Part shown: piece by piece, positions 58,862-64,000 of the stretch
Position numbering within the stretch: the stretch's first letter is position 1
Layout of the letters: each line of letters starts with the position of its first letter
Assembly: GCA_949471785.1 (NCBI GenBank)
Contig: CASWRE010000007.1
Location: 26,291 to 90,290 of the forward strand
DNA length: 64,000 bases
Direction of reading: 5' to 3'
Source of the DNA: an uncultured Lachnospiraceae bacterium
Lineage (GTDB): Bacteria > Bacillota > Clostridia > Lachnospirales > Lachnospiraceae
Notes under the pieces: model-generated
Seen by the model: the letters and a program-made list of their open reading frames with translations, nothing else
Told to the model about the DNA's origin: nothing
Databases searched by the model: none
Program-made: the position numbers and the translations under genes

Positions 58862-59617
58862 ATGAAAATGATATCGTGGAACGTCAATGGTCTGAGAGCC
58901 TGTGTAACCAAAGGATTTAAAGAGAGGTTTGAAGAGCTGGACGCCGACGTATTCTGTATACAGGAAAGCAAGCTTCAGGCCGGACAGATTGCGCTTGATC
59001 TGCCCGGCTATTGGGAGTATTGGAATTATGCGGATAAAAAGGGCTATTCCGGTACGGCGGTTTTTACGAAAAGAGAACCCCTGAATGTCCGGTTCGGTAT
59101 GGGCGTTGACGTCCACGATCATGAGGGCCGCCTGATTACTCTGGAATATCCGGGATATTATCTGGCTACGGTATACACGCCTAACTCTCAGAATGAACTG
59201 GCCCGCCTGGACTATCGTATGCAGTGGGAGGACGATTTTTTTGCTTACCTGAAGAATCTCGAACAGGACAAACCGGTCATTTTCTGTGGAGATCTGAATG
59301 TGGCCCATCGTGAAATTGACCTGAAAAACCCGAAGACGAACCGGAAAAACGCCGGATTTACAGATGAGGAGAGAAAAAAAATCTCACAATTACTAGACCA
59401 TGGCTTTATAGATACGTGGCGATACTTTTATCCGGAACTGGAGGGGGTATATTCCTGGTGGAGCTACCGTTTTCAGGCCAGGAAGAAGAATGCGGGCTGG
59501 CGTATCGATTATTTTTGCGTCTCTGAATGCCTGAGAGAAAAGCTCGTAGATGCAAAGATTCATACTGATATTGAGGGCTCAGACCACTGCCCTATAGAAT
59601 TGGATATCGACCTGTGA
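58862..59617 (+). CDS. xth: Exodeoxyribonuclease III / AP endonuclease
   Basis: Cleaves DNA at abasic sites and removes 3' blocks. Endonuclease/exonuclease/phosphatase fold with WNVNGLRAC, IQESKLQ (metal Glu), YTPNSQ, CGDLNVAH (Asp and Asn), GWRIDYFCVS and the catalytic GSDHCPIEL. Length 251 is standard. Ribosome site GGGGGAGGG. Probably the first gene of a run reaching the ABC-F gene. Confidence 0.95.
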   Translation: MKMISWNVNGLRACVTKGFKERFEELDADVFCIQESKLQAGQIALDLPGYWEYWNYADKKGYSGTAVFTKREPLNVRFGMGVDVHDHEGRLITLEYPGYYLATVYTPNSQNELARLDYRMQWEDDFFAYLKNLEQDKPVIFCGDLNVAHREIDLKNPKTNRKNAGFTDEERKKISQLLDHGFIDTWRYFYPELEGVYSWWSYRFQARKKNAGWRIDYFCVSECLREKLVDAKIHTDIEGSDHCPIELDIDL

Positions 59618-59681
59618 GATAAGAGCAGCGATTCGGCAAGAGCGAAAGAGGATGACCAGCAGAGAACGGGAGGGAACAGAT

Positions 59682-61574
59682 TTGGCACAATGGATTGAAG
59701 ACAGCAGACCCGGTTTTTCAGGTATACCTGGTATCACAAGGACGGTGGAGGGATTTCAGGCGGCGGTTTGGGCAAAAGACGCCAAAGATGTCAGCCTGTT
59801 ACTGTATAAAAAGGGAACGGGTGAAATTTTACAGAAGATTCCCTATCCTCAGGAGAGCTTTTGCGGCGAGTATGCCTCTCTTGTTTTTCCCGGGCTTAAG
59901 ACATTTCCCTGGGATTACAATTTTATGCTGGACGGTAAGATCGTGCCGGACCCCTATGCGGTGGTTGTCCGGGGAAGAGAGGTTTTTGGCGGAGTACCCG
60001 GAGAGGTGCGGTGCGGTTATCTGGCGCCCGGACAGTATCGGCCGGAGCGGGAGCTTCGTGCGCCGGAAGATACGGTGATCTACAAGCTTCATGTGCGCGG
60101 CTTTACCAGACAGCGCACGTCCGGAGTGAAAAAAAAGGGCACATTCCAGGCTGTTCGGGAAAAAATTCCCTATTTACAGTCTTTGGGCATTACCGCGGTG
60201 GAACTGATGCCGGCTTACGATTTTTTTGAGGTATGTGAGAAAAAACAGGGGAAATACGATCTTCCGGGCCCGGAAGATCAGAGAGTAAATTACTGGGGAT
60301 ATACGGAGGGCGGCTATTTTGTGCCTAAGGCCTCTTTCTGCGCCACGAAAAACCCTCAGCGGGAGTTTGCCGATATGGTGCAATCGCTGCATGAGGCGGG
60401 ACTGGAATGTTATATGGATTTTTTCTTTTCCGCCGGTGCAGACATGCTCCTGGTGCGCAGGGTGCTGTATCACTGGAAACGGGAATATGGTGTGGATGGA
60501 TTTTGTGTGCTGGGAGAAAATATCTCTTATGAAGCGCTGGCGCGCGATCCGCTGTTTACGCGCACCCGTCTGATTCTCCCGTGGGTGGATGAGCGCTTTT
60601 TTAACGGGAAAAAGCCGGAAAAGCAGAATATCCTTGTGGCAGATATCGGTTTTCAGTGTTGTGCCCGCCGGTTTCTGAAAGGGGATGAGGACATGGTACA
60701 GCCCTTTATAGATGTAAACCGGAGACATCCGGACTGCTTTGGCGTGGTCAATTACGTGGCGAACAATGACGGTTTCACTCTGGCCGATACCGTCTGCTAT
60801 GATTATCGGCATAACGAGGACAACGGTGAGGAGAATAGGGACGGCAGCGGACAGAACTACAGCTGGAATTGCGGTGAAGAAGGTCCCTCACGCAAGAAAT
60901 CGGTGCTGGAACTCAGGGGCAGATTGATGCGGAATGCCATACTGATGCTGTTTTTGTCCCAGGGTACGCCGATGTTGTATGCCGGAGACGAGCAGGGAAA
61001 CAGCCAGCAGGGGAATAATAATGCCTATTGCCAGGATAATCCGGTGGGATGGGTAGACTGGAGTAGAAAAAAGCGGGATCAGGAATTCCTTCAATTTGTG
61101 AGAGACACGATTGCCTTTCGGAAGGCTCATCCGGTTTTCCGTATGCATGCGCAGCCCCGGAATATGGATTACAGATCCCTGGGAGCGCCGGATCTGTCCT
61201 ACCACGGCAGCCGAGCCTGGTATGTGGAGTCCGATCCGTCCAGCCGGGGTATGGGGATGCTTTACAACGGCGCTTATGTGCCGGAGGAAACAGAGAGTTT
61301 TCTTTATGTGGTATACAATATGTACTGGCAGGAGGCTTCCTATGCCCTGCCCCGGCTGCCCCGGGGATTGAAGTGGCACGTGATGGCGGACACTGCAGAT
61401 ATACAGGTGTACAGATCCCGGTGGGAAGAGTATGAGACGGAGGAGCAAAAGATGATCCGGCTGAAGGCCAGAAGCATCAAGATCCTCTGTGCCCGTCAGA
61501 GTATGGACGTTTCGGAAAGGGTTCTGCCGGAGGAGAAACCTGAAAATAAAGATCATGAGGAGAGTAAAGCGTAA
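59682..61574 (+). CDS. GlgX/pullulanase-like GH13 protein lacking catalytic residues
   Basis: A 630-residue protein of the glycogen-debranching type: CBM48-like N-terminus (about 15-110), GH13 barrel (about 125-540) and C-terminal beta domain. Active members carry DxxxNH, GFRFD, a catalytic Glu (as in AEPWD) and HD. Here the matching places read MDFFFSAG, DGFCVLGEN, VADIGFQCC and NNDGFTLAD. The nucleophile Asp and acid Glu are thus missing, with only the third Asp kept. Elsewhere the frame is intact, including YAGDEQGNSQQGNNNAYCQ. It may be a binding or regulatory protein. The start TTG 59682 follows GGGAGGG at 7 bases; ATG 59652 is possible. Confidence 0.82.
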   Translation: MAQWIEDSRPGFSGIPGITRTVEGFQAAVWAKDAKDVSLLLYKKGTGEILQKIPYPQESFCGEYASLVFPGLKTFPWDYNFMLDGKIVPDPYAVVVRGREVFGGVPGEVRCGYLAPGQYRPERELRAPEDTVIYKLHVRGFTRQRTSGVKKKGTFQAVREKIPYLQSLGITAVELMPAYDFFEVCEKKQGKYDLPGPEDQRVNYWGYTEGGYFVPKASFCATKNPQREFADMVQSLHEAGLECYMDFFFSAGADMLLVRRVLYHWKREYGVDGFCVLGENISYEALARDPLFTRTRLILPWVDERFFNGKKPEKQNILVADIGFQCCARRFLKGDEDMVQPFIDVNRRHPDCFGVVNYVANNDGFTLADTVCYDYRHNEDNGEENRDGSGQNYSWNCGEEGPSRKKSVLELRGRLMRNAILMLFLSQGTPMLYAGDEQGNSQQGNNNAYCQDNPVGWVDWSRKKRDQEFLQFVRDTIAFRKAHPVFRMHAQPRNMDYRSLGAPDLSYHGSRAWYVESDPSSRGMGMLYNGAYVPEETESFLYVVYNMYWQEASYALPRLPRGLKWHVMADTADIQVYRSRWEEYETEEQKMIRLKARSIKILCARQSMDVSERVLPEEKPENKDHEESKA

Positions 61575-61577
61575 ACA

Positions 61578-62117
61578 ATGATACATGCAATTGCACATTT
61601 TCAGACGATCACGGCCCATAAAGTGCTGGTAATGAAAAAATGTTTTCGCGTCGGGCTGTACAGGCAGGGGCTGCTGCACGATCTGTCTAAATATTCCTGG
61701 ACAGAGTTCCGTGTGGGCTGCCGCTATTTTCAGGGGGTTCGCAGCCCAAACAACGCAGAGCGGGAGGATATCGGCGTATCCACTGCCTGGCTTCACCACA
61801 AAGGGCGCAACCGCCACCATTATGAATACTGGATTGATTACGAATCCGACAAAAAGATGGAGGCCCTGGTGGGTACGCCGATGCCCAGGCGGTATGTGGC
61901 GGAAATGGTCATGGATCGGATCAGCGCCTCGCAGATCTATAACAGGGAAAAGTATACGGACCAGATGCCGCTGCAGTATTTTCTGAAAAATAAGAAAAAA
62001 TTATGGTTTGTTCATGAGAGAACAAAATGGCAGCTGGAACACATTCTGACTATATTGGCTACAGATGGCGAGGACGCCATGTATGATTATGTAAAATATA
62101 TATTTTTGAGAAAATGA
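61578..62117 (+). CDS. DUF5662-family protein
   Basis: A 179-residue soluble protein. HDLSKYSWTEF near residue 34 and WLHHKGRNRHHYEYW near 73 are the family marks; these His/Asp clusters suggest a metal site like that of HD-domain proteins. Function unknown. It starts 3 bases after the GH13-like gene and overlaps the ABC-F gene by 4 bases (ATGA). Confidence 0.75.
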   Translation: MIHAIAHFQTITAHKVLVMKKCFRVGLYRQGLLHDLSKYSWTEFRVGCRYFQGVRSPNNAEREDIGVSTAWLHHKGRNRHHYEYWIDYESDKKMEALVGTPMPRRYVAEMVMDRISASQIYNREKYTDQMPLQYFLKNKKKLWFVHERTKWQLEHILTILATDGEDAMYDYVKYIFLRK

Positions 62118-63910
62118 GTATTTTAAGTATTGAACATGTGAGTAAACTGTTCGGGGACCGAATGGTTCTCGACGACGTGTCCTGCGGGATAGAAAAAGGT
62201 GAGAAAATCGGCATTGTCGGTGTGAACGGCGCCGGCAAATCTACGTTTCTGGGAATAGCGGCTGGGTACTGTGAGCCGGATGAAGGACAGGTGATCCGCC
62301 AGAGCAATCTTCGCGTCGCCGGTCTTTCTCAGAATCCGGTCTTTCCGGAGGAGACTTCCGTGCTGTCATGTGTGACAGGCCGGGAAGCCGGAGACGACTG
62401 GAATTTTGAGGCCGAGGCAAAGCGAATCTTAAACCGCCTGGGTTTTACGGATTACGGAGAACGGATCGGCCATCTTTCCGGCGGGCAGAAAAAAAGGGTG
62501 GCTTTGGCCCGCACACTGGTACAGCCGGCGGATGTGCTGGCTCTGGATGAACCCACCAACCACCTGGACAATGAGATGGTGATCTGGCTGGAGGATTATC
62601 TCACACAGTACCGGGGGATAGTCATCATGGTTACTCACGACCGGTATTTTCTTGATCGTGTGAGCAATCGGATTCTGGAGATCGATCACGGAAAGCTGTA
62701 CAGTTATCGCGCCAACTATTCCGGTTTTCTGGAGGAAAAAGCAAGACGGCAGGAGATGGAGCTGGCCACGGAGCGGAAACGCCAGAGCGTGATGCGTATG
62801 GAGCTTGAATGGGCCAGGAGAGGCTGCCGGGCCCGCTCTACCAAACAGCGCGCCAGGCTGGATCGCCTGGAAGCCCTGAAAAACAGCGCCGCGCCGGTGC
62901 AGGAGCAGGCGGTCGAGATGGGTTCCGTGGGAACCCGGATGGGCCGCAAAACGGTGGAATTTTCTCACGTTACGAAAAGCTATGGCGACAGGACGCTGAT
63001 CTCGGACTTTTCCTATATTGTGTTGAAAAGCCAGCGGCTGGGTATTATCGGGCCCAACGGCTGCGGCAAATCTACACTGTTGCATATTCTTATGGGAAGG
63101 GCAGTTCCGGATCGGGGAACGGTGGAGATCGGGGATACCATACGCATGGGTTATTTTGCCCAGGAAACGGAGGATATGGACGATGACCGTCGGGTGATCG
63201 ATTACATCCGGGATGTGGCGGAGTATATTCAGACGAAGGAGGGGCAGATCAGCGCTTCTCAGATGCTGGAGCGTTTTCTGTTCTCACCGGATATGCAGTA
63301 CACTCCGGTGACCCGCCTCTCGGGCGGCGAAAAGCGGCGGCTTTATCTCCTGAAAGTGCTGATGGGAGCGCCGAATGTGCTGGTTCTCGACGAGCCCACC
63401 AATGATCTGGACATCCCTACGCTGACGATTCTGGAGGACTATCTCGATGCTTTTCCGGGTATTGTGATCGCGGTGTCCCATGACCGGTATTTTCTGGACA
63501 CGGTGGTTGACCGAATCTTTGCCTTTGGGGAAAACGGCGTGCTGGAGCAATATGAGGGCGGTTACACAGAATATCTGAAAGCATATCGACTGCGCCATCC
63601 AGGAGAAGAAAAACCGGTTTTGCCGGAAAAGAAAAAGGAGAAAGCTCCCCAGCCCCGTGCTCATCAGAAAAAGCTTCGCTTCAGTTACAAAGAAGAGCAG
63701 GAGTACGAGACCATAGATGAAGATATCGCGGCTCTGGAAGAAAAACTGGAGGAGCTGGAGCGGCAGGTGGGACTGGCGGCCAGTGATTTTGTGCGGCTGA
63801 ACCAGCTTATGGCGGAGCAGGCCCAGACCAGGACGGTTCTGGAAGAAAAAATGGAACGATGGATTTACCTGAATGAACTGGCGGAACAGATTGAGGCACA
63901 GAAAAGGTGA
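62114..63910 (+). CDS. ABC-F family ATPase (Uup-like)
   Basis: A cytoplasmic protein of 598 residues with two ABC domains and no membrane part. Walker A sites are GVNGAGKST and GPNGCGKST; signatures are LSGGQKKRVALART and LSGGEKRRLYLLK; Walker B sites are LALDEPTNHLD and LVLDEPTNDLD. The linker between domains (about 210-275) is helical and basic, and a C-terminal coiled coil (about 525-598) is present, as in Uup. ABC-F proteins act on ribosomes, either as translation factors or in antibiotic resistance; which one cannot be told. Confidence 0.9.
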   Translation: MSILSIEHVSKLFGDRMVLDDVSCGIEKGEKIGIVGVNGAGKSTFLGIAAGYCEPDEGQVIRQSNLRVAGLSQNPVFPEETSVLSCVTGREAGDDWNFEAEAKRILNRLGFTDYGERIGHLSGGQKKRVALARTLVQPADVLALDEPTNHLDNEMVIWLEDYLTQYRGIVIMVTHDRYFLDRVSNRILEIDHGKLYSYRANYSGFLEEKARRQEMELATERKRQSVMRMELEWARRGCRARSTKQRARLDRLEALKNSAAPVQEQAVEMGSVGTRMGRKTVEFSHVTKSYGDRTLISDFSYIVLKSQRLGIIGPNGCGKSTLLHILMGRAVPDRGTVEIGDTIRMGYFAQETEDMDDDRRVIDYIRDVAEYIQTKEGQISASQMLERFLFSPDMQYTPVTRLSGGEKRRLYLLKVLMGAPNVLVLDEPTNDLDIPTLTILEDYLDAFPGIVIAVSHDRYFLDTVVDRIFAFGENGVLEQYEGGYTEYLKAYRLRHPGEEKPVLPEKKKEKAPQPRAHQKKLRFSYKEEQEYETIDEDIAALEEKLEELERQVGLAASDFVRLNQLMAEQAQTRTVLEEKMERWIYLNELAEQIEAQKR

Positions 63911-64000
63911 TAAAGACGCCGCCGCCGTTGCAGAATTGGGGGTGGTAGTGTGCTGACACGTTGATATTTAGATTTACCACCACCTCTTTAGGCAGTAGTA
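63911..64000. other. Window edge, unassigned
   Basis: No gene seen. GGTGGTA (63941-63947) and TACCACC (63975-63981) form a short spaced inverted repeat that may be a terminator stem or the start of another element. Confidence 0.3.

Overview
The window looks like chromosomal DNA of a Gram-positive anaerobe of the class Clostridia, most likely family Lachnospiraceae. The evidence is a SCIFF peptide gene beside its radical-SAM maturase and secDF, a HemZ-type protein, a TIGR04086-type membrane protein, strong AGGAGG ribosome sites, and many secreted proteins with lipoboxes or sortase-like tails. I see no rRNA, tRNA or CRISPR. Most genes are housekeeping and on the + strand, arranged in short operons with 1-8 bp overlaps.

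Layout. 0-5.2 kb: a type IV pilus/type II secretion-like assembly operon (pilC, a pilM-pilN fusion, pilO, pilB). 5.2-18.3 kb: a rhomboid-like membrane protein with a zinc ribbon, lysA, a secreted lysozyme-like surface protein, an orphan HPr-kinase-like protein, HtrA, an L,D-transpeptidase with a Lys-Asp repeat tail, a HAD phosphatase, a LytTR protein, mutY and a glycosyltransferase. 18.3-21 kb: a CwlC-like amidase gene split by a 1,845-bp serine-recombinase element. 21-26.6 kb: a trigger-factor-like lipoprotein, a PAP2 phosphatase, a YdcF-like protein and a large repeat-containing surface protein. 26.6-41.7 kb: the core block scfA-scfB-secDF-recJ-apt-rel-MBL hydrolase-hemZ, then an RHH protein, an HD-GYP protein, hisS and aspS. 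41.7-46.5 kb: a regulator fusing a LacI repressor to a type 2 solute-binding domain, divergent from a UroD/MtaA-family methyltransferase and a rhamnose mutarotase, followed by a DUF2284 protein. 46.8-52 kb: an ABC exporter-like pair with its two-component system. 52-64 kb: a heptad coiled-coil protein, a lipoprotein, LysR/MATE, a VanZ-like protein, an Orn/Lys/Arg decarboxylase, exonuclease III, a GH13 protein lacking its catalytic residues, a DUF5662 protein and an ABC-F ATPase.

The most striking feature is the interrupted amidase. Joining the flanks at a shared CA dinucleotide restores one 255-codon frame (Amidase_3 plus SPOR), and the crossover falls inside the codon for the first zinc-ligand histidine. 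The element holds only the recombinase and one small translationally coupled ORF. In the circular form the recombinase would also gain a different C-terminus. The arrangement recalls sporulation genes such as sigK that are rebuilt by excision in the mother cell; that role is inference.

Two families of palindrome-rich intergenic repeats are also present (5.3, 23.5 and 56.3 kb; 46.6 and 56.2 kb).
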